64,000 bases of DNA from Sphingomonadaceae bacterium (lineage in GTDB: Bacteria > Pseudomonadota > Alphaproteobacteria > Sphingomonadales > Sphingomonadaceae): positions 1-64,000 of the forward strand of contig JACKLA010000001.1 of assembly GCA_024236155.1 (NCBI GenBank), in the 5' to 3' direction. The position numbers and the translations under genes are program-made. The notes beneath the pieces were generated by a model. It was not told the DNA's origin and searched no databases. It saw nothing but the letters and a program-made list of their open reading frames with translations. Positions 24,556 through 33,722 of this stretch are shown piece after piece (position 1 is the stretch's first letter; every line of letters begins with the position of its first letter).

Positions 24556-27500
24556 GCTACGGTCTCCCCTTCAGGCAGGGCTTCTTCGAGCCAATCGACC
24601 TTCGATAGTTTGCGGACGATGACATATTCGTCGCGGTTTGAACCAACGGTTCCGTAATAGTTTAACCCGTAGGCAAGCTGGACATAGCCCCCGATCATGT
24701 GGGTTGGCTTCAGCACCGCTCGGGTCACCGAGTTGTGAATGCCGCCGCGCTGTCCGGTCAGCGGAGAGCCGGGCATATTGGTCAGCTTTTCCTGCGCATG
24801 ATACATGAACAAGGTGCCTTCCTTCATCCGCTGCGAGACGACCACGCGGGCCACCAGCGCTCCGTTGGAATTGAAGGTTTCGACCCAGTCATTATCGACC
24901 AGCCCGGCCTTTGCCGCGTCCACCTCACTCATCCAAACAATCGGCCCCCCGCGAGACAGCGTCAGCATCAGCAGATTGTCGGTATAGGTCGAGTGGATGC
25001 CCCATTTCTGGTGCGGCGTGATGAAGTTGAGGATCACATGCGGCGCGTCCTTGGCCTCATCCAGCATCGGCTTAACCGCCTTGGTATCAATCGGCGGCCG
25101 ATAAACGCAGAAGCCTTCACCGAATGCCCGCATCCATTTGTGATCCTGATAGAGCTGCTGACGCCCGGTCAGCGTGCGCCACGGGATCAGTTCATGGACG
25201 TTGGTGTAGCCGGCATTGTAGCAGACATGCTCACTCTCGATCCCCGACCAGGTGGGCGAGGAGATGATCTTTCTCGGCTGCGCCTGAATGTCGCGGAACC
25301 GGATTTTCTCCTCTTCCTTGGGCAAGGCGAGATGCTTGTGATCGCGGCCCGTTTTCTTGCCCAGATCGCCCCACGCTTTGACCGCGACCTCGCCATTCGT
25401 CTCAGGCGCGAGCATCAGGATGACTTCGGCGGCATCGATGGCTGTTTCGATCTGCGGCATGCCCTTGCTCGGGCCGTCTTCGAGGATGCGGCCATTCAGA
25501 TTGCGCAGGTTCTCGACCTCGTGCTCGGTGTTCCAGCCAATGCCCTTTCCGCCATTGCCGAGCTTGTCCATCAATGGCCCGAGCGCGGTAAAGCGCTTGT
25601 AGAGGTTCGGATAATCCCGCTCGACCACCGCGATATTGGCCATGGTCTGGCCGGGGATTGGCTCCACTTCGCCTTTGCCCCAGTCGGCCACGTCATAGGG
25701 CTGCGCGATTTCGTTCGGGCTGTCGTGCTGGATCGGGGTCATCACCACGTCCTGCTCGACGCCGAGCACTTCGGGGGCCACTTCGGAGAACTTCTTGGCG
25801 ATCCCCTTGTAGATGTCCCAGTCGCTGCGCGATTCCCACACCGGATCGACCGCCGCCGATAGCGGGTGAATGAACGGGTGCATGTCGGACGTGTTGAGAT
25901 CGTCCTTCTCGTACCAGCTCGCCGTCGGCAGAACGATGTCCGAATAGACGCAGGTGGTCGACATGCGGAAATCGAGCGTCACCAGCAGATCGAGCTTACC
26001 TTTGGGCGCTTCGTCGTGCCACTTCACGTCCTTGGGCTTTTGCGCGCCGGTTTCGCCCAAATCCTTGCCCTGCACGCCGTGTGCGGTGCCGAGCAGATGC
26101 TTGAGGAAATATTCGTGGCCTTTGCCCGAGGACCCAAGCAGATTTGAACGCCATACGAACATATTTCGCGGCCAGTTGGCCGGATCGTCCGGATCGAAGC
26201 AGGACATTTCCAGCTCGCCCGATTTGAGCGCATCGGCAACATAGTCCTTGGCTTCCTTGCCTGAAGCTTTGACCGCCTTGCCCACTTCCAGCGGGTTGGT
26301 CTTGAGCTGCGGAGCGGATGGCAACCAGCCCATCCGTTCGGCCCGGACGTTGTAGTCGATCAGGCTCGCATCCCAATCGCCATCGGGCGCGGTAGGTGAA
26401 AGGATTTCCTCCACCCCCAGCGTTTCGTAACGCCACTGATCGGTATGGGCGTAGAAGAAACTGGTCGAATTCATGTGGCGCGGCGGGCGGTTCCAGTCGA
26501 GCGCGAAGGCGAGCGCAGTCCACCCAGTTTGTGGGCGCAGCTTTTCCTGACCGACATAGTGCGACCAGCCGCCGCCTGACTGACCCACGCAGCCACACAT
26601 CACCAGCAGGTTGATGATGCCGCGATAATTCATGTCCATGTGATACCAGTGGTTCAGACCGGCCCCCAGGATCACCATCGACTTGCCCTTGGTGATCTCG
26701 GCATTGCCCGCAAATTCGCGGGCGATGGTGATGATCTGATCGGCCGGTACGCCGGTGATCTTCTCTGCCCATGCAGGCGTGTAGGGGACCATCTCGCCAT
26801 AATCGCGCGCGACATGTTCGCCGCCAAGACCGCGATCGAGGCCGTAATTGGCGCAGAACAGATCGAACACCGTCGCGACGAAGGCCTTGCCATCCTTCAG
26901 CTGCAGCTGACGCACGGGCACGCGGCGATTGAGCACGCTGGGGTGATCTGTGCCTTCAAAGTGATCGTGTTCACGGTTGCCAAAATAAGGGAAGGAAACT
27001 TCGATTACCTCGTCGTGATTGCCTTCGAGGATGTTGGTCAGCCGCAAGACGGTGTCGTTTCCGCGTCCGTCTTTCTCTTCAAGGTTCCACTTGCCTTCTT
27101 CGCCCCAACGGAAGCCGGCCGAGCCGTTGGGCGCAACCACTTCGTCAGTATTGTCGTCGATGGCGACCGTCTTCCAGTCAGGATTGTTTTCTTCGCTGAG
27201 GCCGTCGAGGAAATCGGCGGCGCGCAGCAGGTTTTCCGGCACATAGGCGCCGTCTTTCTCGACCATCCGCACCAGCATCGGCATGTCTGAATATTTGCGG
27301 CAATAGTCCTCGAAATATTCGGCCTGCCGGTCGAGATGATATTCGCGCAAGATCACATGGCCCATCGCCATCGCCAGTGCGGCGTCGGTGCCCTGCTTGG
27401 GATTGAGCCAGAGGTCGGCAAACTTGGTCGCTTCGGCATAGTCGGGGCTGACCACGGCCACCTTGGTGCCGCGATAGCGAGCCTCGGTCATGAAATGCGC

Positions 27501-28289
27501 GTCGGGCGTGCGCGTTTGCGGCACGTTCGAGCCCCACATCATCAGGAAGCCGGAATTGTACCAGTCGGCGCTTTCGGGAACGTCGGTCTGCTCGCCCCAG
27601 GTCTGCGGGCTCGACGGCGGCAAATCGCAATACCAGTCGTAGAACGACATGCATGTGCCGCCGAGCAGCGATAGGTAGCGCGAACCTGCCGCATAGCTGA
27701 CCATCGACATTGCCGGGATCGGGCTGAAGCCGATCACCCGGTCAGGCCCGTAGGTCTTGGCGGTATAGGCATTGGCGGCGGCGATGATCTCATTCACCTC
27801 ATCCCAGGTCGAACGTACAAAGCCGCCATGCCCGCGAATACCGGTGTAGCTTTTGCGCTTGGCCGGATCCTCGACAATCGAGGCCCAGGCCGCCACGGGC
27901 GTGCGAACAACGCGCGCCTCACGCCACAGCTTGAGCAGACGCGAGCGCACCATCGGATATTTCAGCCGCTGGGCCGAATAGATGTACCAGCTGTAGCTGG
28001 CCCCACGCGGGCAGCCGCGCGGTTCGTGGTTGGGCAGATCGGGCCGTGTGCGCGGATAATCGGTCTGCTGGGTTTCCCAAGTGATGATCCCGCCCTTGAC
28101 GTAGATCTTCCAGCTGCACGATCCGGTGCAGTTCACCCCGTGGGTGGAGCGCACGATCTTGTCATGCTGCCAGCGCTTGCGATAGCTGTCTTCCCAGTCG
28201 CGATTTTCATTGGTGGTCACACCGTGACCTTCGGAAAAGGCGACTTTCTTCTGGTTGAAGAAGGTCAGGCGGTCGAGAAGCTTGCTCAT
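24552..28289 (-). CDS. narG: Respiratory nitrate reductase alpha subunit
   Basis: Catalytic subunit reducing nitrate to nitrite on the cytoplasmic face with Mo-bisMGD. 1245 residues counted from ATG 28289, which has AAAGGAG upstream and overlaps the narK stop as ATGA. The [4Fe-4S] ligands are His 50, Cys 54, Cys 58 and Cys 93 (STHGVNCTGSC). The molybdenum ligand Asp 222 is in WYCDLPPSSPQTWGEQTD. These residues sit one position from or at the numbers of the E. coli enzyme, so the gene is intact. The N-terminus lacks a functional Tat signal, consistent with the cytoplasmic membrane-bound form. Confidence 0.98.
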   Translation of the reverse strand: MSKLLDRLTFFNQKKVAFSEGHGVTTNENRDWEDSYRKRWQHDKIVRSTHGVNCTGSCSWKIYVKGGIITWETQQTDYPRTRPDLPNHEPRGCPRGASYSWYIYSAQRLKYPMVRSRLLKLWREARVVRTPVAAWASIVEDPAKRKSYTGIRGHGGFVRSTWDEVNEIIAAANAYTAKTYGPDRVIGFSPIPAMSMVSYAAGSRYLSLLGGTCMSFYDWYCDLPPSSPQTWGEQTDVPESADWYNSGFLMMWGSNVPQTRTPDAHFMTEARYRGTKVAVVSPDYAEATKFADLWLNPKQGTDAALAMAMGHVILREYHLDRQAEYFEDYCRKYSDMPMLVRMVEKDGAYVPENLLRAADFLDGLSEENNPDWKTVAIDDNTDEVVAPNGSAGFRWGEEGKWNLEEKDGRGNDTVLRLTNILEGNHDEVIEVSFPYFGNREHDHFEGTDHPSVLNRRVPVRQLQLKDGKAFVATVFDLFCANYGLDRGLGGEHVARDYGEMVPYTPAWAEKITGVPADQIITIAREFAGNAEITKGKSMVILGAGLNHWYHMDMNYRGIINLLVMCGCVGQSGGGWSHYVGQEKLRPQTGWTALAFALDWNRPPRHMNSTSFFYAHTDQWRYETLGVEEILSPTAPDGDWDASLIDYNVRAERMGWLPSAPQLKTNPLEVGKAVKASGKEAKDYVADALKSGELEMSCFDPDDPANWPRNMFVWRSNLLGSSGKGHEYFLKHLLGTAHGVQGKDLGETGAQKPKDVKWHDEAPKGKLDLLVTLDFRMSTTCVYSDIVLPTASWYEKDDLNTSDMHPFIHPLSAAVDPVWESRSDWDIYKGIAKKFSEVAPEVLGVEQDVVMTPIQHDSPNEIAQPYDVADWGKGEVEPIPGQTMANIAVVERDYPNLYKRFTALGPLMDKLGNGGKGIGWNTEHEVENLRNLNGRILEDGPSKGMPQIETAIDAAEVILMLAPETNGEVAVKAWGDLGKKTGRDHKHLALPKEEEKIRFRDIQAQPRKIISSPTWSGIESEHVCYNAGYTNVHELIPWRTLTGRQQLYQDHKWMRAFGEGFCVYRPPIDTKAVKPMLDEAKDAPHVILNFITPHQKWGIHSTYTDNLLMLTLSRGGPIVWMSEVDAAKAGLVDNDWVETFNSNGALVARVVVSQRMKEGTLFMYHAQEKLTNMPGSPLTGQRGGIHNSVTRAVLKPTHMIGGYVQLAYGLNYYGTVGSNRDEYVIVRKLSKVDWLEEALPEGETVA

Positions 28290-31033
28290 GCTGTTGCTCC
28301 TTTGAGCGGGGCGGTGGATGAAGCCGGTGCAGGTACCCGGCCCCGTTCGATATCGTGCAGCAGGCCGCCGCGGCGGGTGTAGGCCCACCAGGTCAGCGCC
28401 GCACAGCTGGCGTAGAAGATCAGGAAGCCCCACAAAGCCGGCATTGGAGAGCCGGTGGCTGCAATTGCGCTGCCAAAGCTCTTGGGGATGAAGAATGCGC
28501 CGTAGGCTGCGATGGCTGAGGTAAACCCGACGATTGCGGCGGATTCCTTTTCCGATTGGCGCAGGCTGGCTTCATTCGAAAGCTCCGGCATCAACCGCGG
28601 TACTTCGGTCCGCATGATGTTGGGGATCATCTGGAATGTGGAGGCGTTGCCCACCCCGGTCATAAAGAACATGAAGATGAACGCGCCCAGGAAACCCCAC
28701 CAGCTGGCGGCCTGAATAAAGTACATCACGCCGAGCACGCCGAGCATCATGAGCACGAACACCCAGAACGTAACCCGTGCACCGCCCCACTTGTCCGAGA
28801 CCCAGCCCGTGGCCGCACGGCTCAGCGCACCGACCAATGGCCCGAGGAAGACAAACTGGAGGACGTTAATGTCAGGGAATTGCTGTTTGGCGAGCAGCGG
28901 CAGGCCAGCGGAAAAGCCGATGAAGCTGCCGAACGTCCCAGTGTAGAGCCAGCACATCAGCCAGTTGTGCTTGCGCTGGAAGATCACCGACTGTTCGGCA
29001 AAACTCGCTTTCGCATCGGCAATGTCATTCATGCCGAACCATGCGAGCAGGGTGGAGGCCATAATGAACGGCACCCAGATGAAACCTGCATTCTGCAACC
29101 ACAGCTCACCGCCCTCGGCAGTTTGCTGCGGCTCGCCGCCCAGCGCGCCGAACACGCCCGCCACGATAACAAGCGGCACGAGGAACTGCATCACCGAGAC
29201 GCCGAGATTACCAAGCCCGGCATTGAGCGCCAGCGCGTTTCCTTTCTGCGCTTTCGGGAAGAAGAAGCTGATGTTCGACATGGAGGAGGCGAAATTGCCG
29301 CCACCGAAACCGCACAGCAGCGCCAGCACGAGGAAGATGATGTAAGGCGTATCCGGGTTCTGGACAGCATAGCCGATGCCAAAGGCCGGGATCAGCAACG
29401 ATGCTGTGGACATGGTGGTCCACAGCCTGCCGCCAAAGATCGGCACGACGAAGCTATAGAATATTCGCAAGGTCGCGCCCGAAAGTCCGGGCAGCGCGGC
29501 CAGCCAGAACAGCTGGTCGGTGGTGTAATTGAATCCGATGGACGGCAGCTTGGCGACCACCATCGACCACACCATCCACACGGAGAAGGCGAGCAGCAAT
29601 GCCGGGATCGAGATATAGAGATTGCGCCGCGCAATCTTCTCTCCGGTCTGCTCCCAGAAATCGGCATCTTCCGGTTTCCACTCGACCAGGACCTTGCTTG
29701 GCGTTGCCACTGCATGCTTGGCCTCGTCATGCAATCCAGCCATTTCAGGGAATTCAGGCAGCGTGCGGGTATCCATCCCGCTCGCTTTCTGTTCCATCTG
29801 CCGGATGGCGATATGCATCCATGCCAGCGCAATGCCGACCAGAGCGAAAAGCACCATGAAGCAGCTGGTCCAGATGCCGGTGAGGTCGCTGACCGCGCCG
29901 AACACGATCGGCAGGATGAAGCCGCCGAGGCCGCCGACCAGACCAACCAATCCGCCAACCGAACCGACATTCTTCGGATAATAGACCGGAATATGCTTGT
30001 AGACCGCCGCCTTACCCAGCGACATGAAGAAGCCCAGCACGAATATGGTCACCACGAACGGCACCAGACTCATCGAGGTCGAGAAAACAATGTCGCCCTC
30101 GATCCCATGAATCACGTAATCGGTCGCCGGATAGGACAACATAAACAGGCAGACCAGCGACACGCCAAAGGTCGCATACATGATCTTGCGCGCGCCATAT
30201 TTGTCCGACAGCACGCCGCCATAGGCGCGGAACACGCTGGCCGAGAGCGAGAAGGTTGCCGCCAACATACCCGCCAGCTTCACGTCGATTCCATAAAGGC
30301 CAACCATGTAGGCGGGCAGCCACAGCGCCAGCGCCACGAAGGCCCCGAACACGAAGAAATAGTAAAGCGAGAAGCGCCAGACCTGCTCGTTACGCAGCGG
30401 CTCAAGCTGTTCGAGCAAACCCCGTGCTTTGGCACCGCTTACCTTGCGAGCGGCGAATTCGGGATCGTCCTTGGCAAAGATATAGAACAGCACCGCAACC
30501 AGCGCGAGTGCGCCAGCCCAGACCTGGGCGACGCCCTGCCAGCCGATTGCGACCATGACCCAAGGCGCGAGGAACTTGGTCACTGCAGCGCCAACATTGC
30601 CCATGCCGAAAAAGCCAAGCGCGGAGCCCTGCTTCTCAAGTGGGTAGAACTTTGAAACATATGCAACGCCAACGGCAAAGCCGCCGCCTGCCAAACCCAG
30701 GCCCAATGCGGCAAACAGCATCATGAAATAGCTATCCGCATAGGACAGCAGGAAAGTCGACAGCGCCGAGGCAAGCATGGTGATCGGAAAGACGATCCGC
30801 CCGCCGTGCTGATCGGTCCAGACGCCGAGGAGCAAGCGGCTGAGCGACCCAGTCAGGATCGGGGTGCCGACCAGCAGGCCGAACTGCGTATCGCTCAGGC
30901 CAAGCTCGGCCTTGATCTCGATCCCGGCGATCGCGAAGATCGTCCAGACGGCAAAGCAGATGGTGAATGCGAATGTGCTGAGACCGAGAGCACGGTTCTG
31001 TTCGCTGCTGGTCGCAATTGCCTGGGCCGACAT
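28286..31033 (-). CDS. narK: Fused NarK1-NarK2 nitrate/nitrite transporter
   Basis: 915 residues: two complete major-facilitator units in one chain, about 20-440 and 490-890, joined by a hydrophilic linker (about 435-480). FAGGGFAVGVAYVSKFYP-like and GFGGGNFASSMSNISFFFP segments are the nitrate signature in each half. Such fusions are known in Paracoccus, where the first half is a nitrate/proton symporter and the second a nitrate/nitrite exchanger. The start at 31033 has GAGGGATC upstream; the longer frame to 31147 would run over the FNR box. First gene of the nar operon. Confidence 0.95.
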   Translation of the reverse strand: MSAQAIATSSEQNRALGLSTFAFTICFAVWTIFAIAGIEIKAELGLSDTQFGLLVGTPILTGSLSRLLLGVWTDQHGGRIVFPITMLASALSTFLLSYADSYFMMLFAALGLGLAGGGFAVGVAYVSKFYPLEKQGSALGFFGMGNVGAAVTKFLAPWVMVAIGWQGVAQVWAGALALVAVLFYIFAKDDPEFAARKVSGAKARGLLEQLEPLRNEQVWRFSLYYFFVFGAFVALALWLPAYMVGLYGIDVKLAGMLAATFSLSASVFRAYGGVLSDKYGARKIMYATFGVSLVCLFMLSYPATDYVIHGIEGDIVFSTSMSLVPFVVTIFVLGFFMSLGKAAVYKHIPVYYPKNVGSVGGLVGLVGGLGGFILPIVFGAVSDLTGIWTSCFMVLFALVGIALAWMHIAIRQMEQKASGMDTRTLPEFPEMAGLHDEAKHAVATPSKVLVEWKPEDADFWEQTGEKIARRNLYISIPALLLAFSVWMVWSMVVAKLPSIGFNYTTDQLFWLAALPGLSGATLRIFYSFVVPIFGGRLWTTMSTASLLIPAFGIGYAVQNPDTPYIIFLVLALLCGFGGGNFASSMSNISFFFPKAQKGNALALNAGLGNLGVSVMQFLVPLVIVAGVFGALGGEPQQTAEGGELWLQNAGFIWVPFIMASTLLAWFGMNDIADAKASFAEQSVIFQRKHNWLMCWLYTGTFGSFIGFSAGLPLLAKQQFPDINVLQFVFLGPLVGALSRAATGWVSDKWGGARVTFWVFVLMMLGVLGVMYFIQAASWWGFLGAFIFMFFMTGVGNASTFQMIPNIMRTEVPRLMPELSNEASLRQSEKESAAIVGFTSAIAAYGAFFIPKSFGSAIAATGSPMPALWGFLIFYASCAALTWWAYTRRGGLLHDIERGRVPAPASSTAPLKGATA

Positions 31034-31096
31034 GGAATGATCCCTCATCAAGAATGCGTGACGGAGCTTCACTGCCGAGCCACGAGCTCTTGCTCT

Positions 31097-31110
31097 TTGA
31101 CATCGATCAA
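31097..31110. promoter_or_regulatory. FNR-type box upstream of narK
   Basis: TTGAC-ATCG-ATCAA. Its centre is about 70 bases before the narK ATG; activation at -41.5 would give a leader near 29 bases. This is the natural control site of the whole narKGHJI-moa operon. Confidence 0.75.
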
Positions 31111-31189
31111 ATTGCAGATTGCAGGAGCGGGAAAATTGCCTTCGCATGACAAGTGCGCTGCCAGGCTTCCGTAGAGATCAAGCCACTCC

Positions 31190-31203
31190 TTGATAAACAT
31201 CAA
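31190..31203. promoter_or_regulatory. FNR-type box upstream of the narR-like regulator
   Basis: TTGAT-AAAC-ATCAA is a perfect match to the consensus, centred about 53 bases before the regulator ATG at 31250. Together with the box at 31097 it makes a double-site divergent promoter between the regulator and narK. Confidence 0.75.
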
Positions 31204-31249
31204 GTCGAGCGCTAATCCTCCTGCGTATATCATCGGAGATTAGACTTTT

Positions 31250-31945
31250 ATGAGAATCGGCGAGAAGCCTGAAATCGCCCGGCTTCCGCTATTCCGCGAA
31301 ATGGCCGAGAAGCAGCGCGACCTGGTGCTTGCCGGATCGTATCTGCAGGTCTTCCCTCCGCAACTCACACTATTCGAAGCGGGGCAGGATGCCGATTTTC
31401 TGCACGTGCTTGTCGACGGGCTGGTAGAGCTGTTCGTCCAAGGGGCGGGGCGCGACACCACGATGCGTATTGTCGAGCCAATCTCAAGCTACATTCTCGC
31501 CGCTGCGGTGACGGATATGCCGTATCTGATGTCCGCAAGAACACTTGCGTCCTCGCGAATTCTGCTTGTCCCGGCCGCGCAATTGCGCGAAGCAATCCGG
31601 GAGGACAGCGCCTTGATGCACGCGGCGATGCACGAGCTCGCATTGGGATATCGCGACCTTGTCCGTGCGCTCGCCGATATGAAAGTGCGCCAGTCAGCCG
31701 AACGGCTCGGAAACTGCCTGCTGGAATACAGCAACCGTCGTGGCAATCGCGATCAATTCGAGCTTATTGGCGAAAAGCGCCTGCTTGCATCGCTGCTTGG
31801 GATGACCCCGGAAAACCTTTCACGGGCCTTTGGCACCCTCAAGAACCACGGCGTGGCGCTCGATGGATCACAAGTCACAATCGAAAATCGTGAGCGCCTA
31901 CGCTTGTTCGCGCGGCCCGACCCTGTACCAGGTGACTCTCGCTAG
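31250..31945 (+). CDS. Crp/Fnr-family regulator, NarR-like
   Basis: 231 residues. An N-terminal sensor beta roll (FPPQLTLFEAGQDADFLHVLVDGLVELF) is followed by a dimer helix and a winged helix with SLLGMTPENLSRAFGTL near 180-196; the E-x-x-S-R-like recognition helix predicts FNR-type sites. No FNR cysteine cluster is present. In Paracoccus a cysteine-free Crp/Fnr member, NarR, lies beside narK and answers nitrate or nitrite; position and features agree. No NarXL two-component system is in the window, so this gene is the best candidate for nitrate control. Divergent from narK. Confidence 0.85.
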   Translation: MRIGEKPEIARLPLFREMAEKQRDLVLAGSYLQVFPPQLTLFEAGQDADFLHVLVDGLVELFVQGAGRDTTMRIVEPISSYILAAAVTDMPYLMSARTLASSRILLVPAAQLREAIREDSALMHAAMHELALGYRDLVRALADMKVRQSAERLGNCLLEYSNRRGNRDQFELIGEKRLLASLLGMTPENLSRAFGTLKNHGVALDGSQVTIENRERLRLFARPDPVPGDSR

Positions 31946-33156
31946 AAAGAAACCTGCACCTGCAGCCAACCCTTGGTGGTATCGACCGAGAAACCATCTG
32001 CGTCATAGTGCGCAAATTTGGCAAGCAGCGTGATGTTGCTCCTGATTGGATAGACCGCAAGCAGGTTCAGCTCGCGACCATAAGCCTGATCGGTCGCAGT
32101 CGCGCCGAAATCGTGCACGATACCGCGCAGCAACAAGCCTTTCAGCGCAGAGCCTTCGCCGAATTTATAGCTGATATCGCCGTAAAGATCGCGCAGACCA
32201 TCCGGCGGCGTGACAAGAAATTTATCCGCCCAACCGTTAAAGGCGTGGAGCGTGGCCAATGGAGTTTGCAAGCCAACAGCGCCGTCACCTTCAAGCCGCT
32301 CAAACCCTGCTTTGGCAGTGAAGCCACTTACCGAAATTCCGGGTTCGATCAGAAGATAATCCAGTGAATAGTCGGACAGGTTTGATCCGAGATCGCGCTG
32401 GTTCGCATATTCTGCCGCATAGAGGAACGTGACCTCGCCGCCCAGCGGCTGCGTTCCCGTCAGGCGCACTCCCAGCGTTTGCGAACTGGCGGCAGGCGCG
32501 TCAGGCATGTCGAGAAAATAGCCATAGGCGGAAACCGTGCCGATCGACGGAATGGCATAGGTCGCATGGATGTTGTGGATGTCGTTGTCTCGCCAGATGC
32601 CTTGCGGCGAATCCGGCCCGAAAATGCGATTGACCCGCCAGGCATGGAAATAATCGACCCTAGCTCCTTCAATCGGCTTGACCGTGATCTGCGCCAAATC
32701 GAACGTCTGGTCGTTCTGACGCCAGTCAACTGAACCGATCCAGCGTTGATTGTCGAAATTGACTGCTTGACGCCCGGCAACCGCTTCAACGGATTTGTTG
32801 GGCCGCCAGCGTACAAAGGCACGATTGAGCAGCACATCGGATGGGTCCGCGACGACCGGAAACTGCGTCCGTCCATTGACAGTGTCGTTGAAATCTTCAG
32901 GCCCGATCCTGACCACTGCCTCGCCTTCAACGAGCGCGCTAAGGCCATTCCATTCATCGGTTTCGATCCCGCCTCTGATCCTGAGCGTCGAAGCGGTCGC
33001 ATCTTCTGACAGGTTTTCCTGATCGACCACTTCCAGCCGGTATCTCAGATCGAGATAGGGATCGAAGGGGAGCTCATCGCCTGATTGCGCCATTGCAGTT
33101 GCAGGTGTGAGAACGGCAAGCGAGCCGGCGGCGAGCGAGAGGATTTTGGTTTTCAT
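31942..33156 (-). CDS. Outer-membrane porin, alginate-export-like family
   Basis: 404 residues from ATG 33156, where a signal peptide starts (MKTKILSLAAGSLAVLTPATAMAQ); a longer frame begins at 33225 without a ribosome site. The mature part is a beta barrel with many alternating aromatic strands and a last strand ending QVQVSF. It resembles the alginate_exp porin family (PFDPYLDLRYRLEVVDQENL at the start). Lying within the nitrate island next to an FNR box, it may let nitrate or nitrite cross the outer membrane (inference). It converges on the narR-like gene with a 4-base overlap. Confidence 0.8.
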   Translation of the reverse strand: MKTKILSLAAGSLAVLTPATAMAQSGDELPFDPYLDLRYRLEVVDQENLSEDATASTLRIRGGIETDEWNGLSALVEGEAVVRIGPEDFNDTVNGRTQFPVVADPSDVLLNRAFVRWRPNKSVEAVAGRQAVNFDNQRWIGSVDWRQNDQTFDLAQITVKPIEGARVDYFHAWRVNRIFGPDSPQGIWRDNDIHNIHATYAIPSIGTVSAYGYFLDMPDAPAASSQTLGVRLTGTQPLGGEVTFLYAAEYANQRDLGSNLSDYSLDYLLIEPGISVSGFTAKAGFERLEGDGAVGLQTPLATLHAFNGWADKFLVTPPDGLRDLYGDISYKFGEGSALKGLLLRGIVHDFGATATDQAYGRELNLLAVYPIRSNITLLAKFAHYDADGFSVDTTKGWLQVQVSF

Positions 33157-33190
33157 GGTCGCCCAAATACGATGCTGCCCGCCAAAGTAT

Positions 33191-33204
33191 TTGATCCTTG
33201 TCAA
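33191..33204. promoter_or_regulatory. FNR-type box between the porin and nnrS operons
   Basis: TTGAT-CCTT-GTCAA, nine of ten fixed bases. It lies 35 bases before the porin ATG and 36 bases before the ATG at 33240. Both distances are short for a -41.5 activator site, so one of the transcripts may have almost no leader, or the site acts differently. Confidence 0.6.
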
Positions 33205-33239
33205 AGTCGCAGACGCGCAATTCACCCATGGAGCGATAT

Positions 33240-33710
33240 ATGATGATCGATGATTTCACTTTTGCCCGCGTGCTCCATGTCGTCTCGATTGTCGGTTGGA
33301 TCGGCGGTGTCTGGTTCGTGACCTTTGTGGTCATGCCCGCAATAGCGAGAGCTGAAGCGCCCGCAGACCGGCTCCATGCCTTTCACAAGATCGAACAGGG
33401 TTTTTCCGTTCAGGCCAAGGTATGGGTACTGCTGGCCGGTGCATCTGGATTCTGGATGACCTGGCGCGGGGATATGTGGTGGCGGTTTGCCGAGTCTGCC
33501 TATTGGTGGATGTCTGCCATGTTTTTCCTGTGGCTTGTATTCTTTCTAATGCTGTTCGTGGCAGAGCCGCTCTTCCTCCATCGCCGGATGGCCAATTCAA
33601 AGACGCCGGAGCGTGATTTTCACCTCATGGTTCAGGCGCACCGGATCCTGTCCGTAATTGCGCTGGCAACCACCACGGGCGCAATGGCTGGCGCTCACGG
33701 ACTGATTTGA
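33240..33710 (+). CDS. Four-helix membrane protein, CopD/DUF2269-like
   Basis: 156 residues with membrane helices near 5-30, 58-78, 88-112 and 135-155. The first helix carries RVLHVVSIVGWIGGVWFVTF, with a histidine inside the membrane, as in the CopD-like / DUF2269 haem-binding candidates. GGAG at 33230 decides for the ATG at 33240 over that at 33228. It is 12 bases upstream of nnrS and likely co-transcribed. Similar small membrane proteins are often found beside nnrS; a role in NO or haem handling is inference. Confidence 0.8.
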   Translation: MMIDDFTFARVLHVVSIVGWIGGVWFVTFVVMPAIARAEAPADRLHAFHKIEQGFSVQAKVWVLLAGASGFWMTWRGDMWWRFAESAYWWMSAMFFLWLVFFLMLFVAEPLFLHRRMANSKTPERDFHLMVQAHRILSVIALATTTGAMAGAHGLI

Positions 33711-33722
33711 AAAGGACCTTTC

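Noticed and set aside
24699..25862. A 387-codon open frame opposite narG
   Set aside because: Shadow of narG; no family resemblance.
28289..28433. Longer narG start at 28433
   Set aside because: The extra residues lie inside narK and precede a good ribosome site at ATG 28289; Fe-S ligand numbering agrees with known NarG from 28289.
28556..30655. A 699-codon open frame opposite narK
   Set aside because: Antisense shadow with charged, repetitive composition and no ribosome site; narK is clearly the real gene.
31033..31147. Longer narK start at 31147
   Set aside because: It would cover the FNR box; ATG 31033 has a ribosome site and begins the conserved protein.
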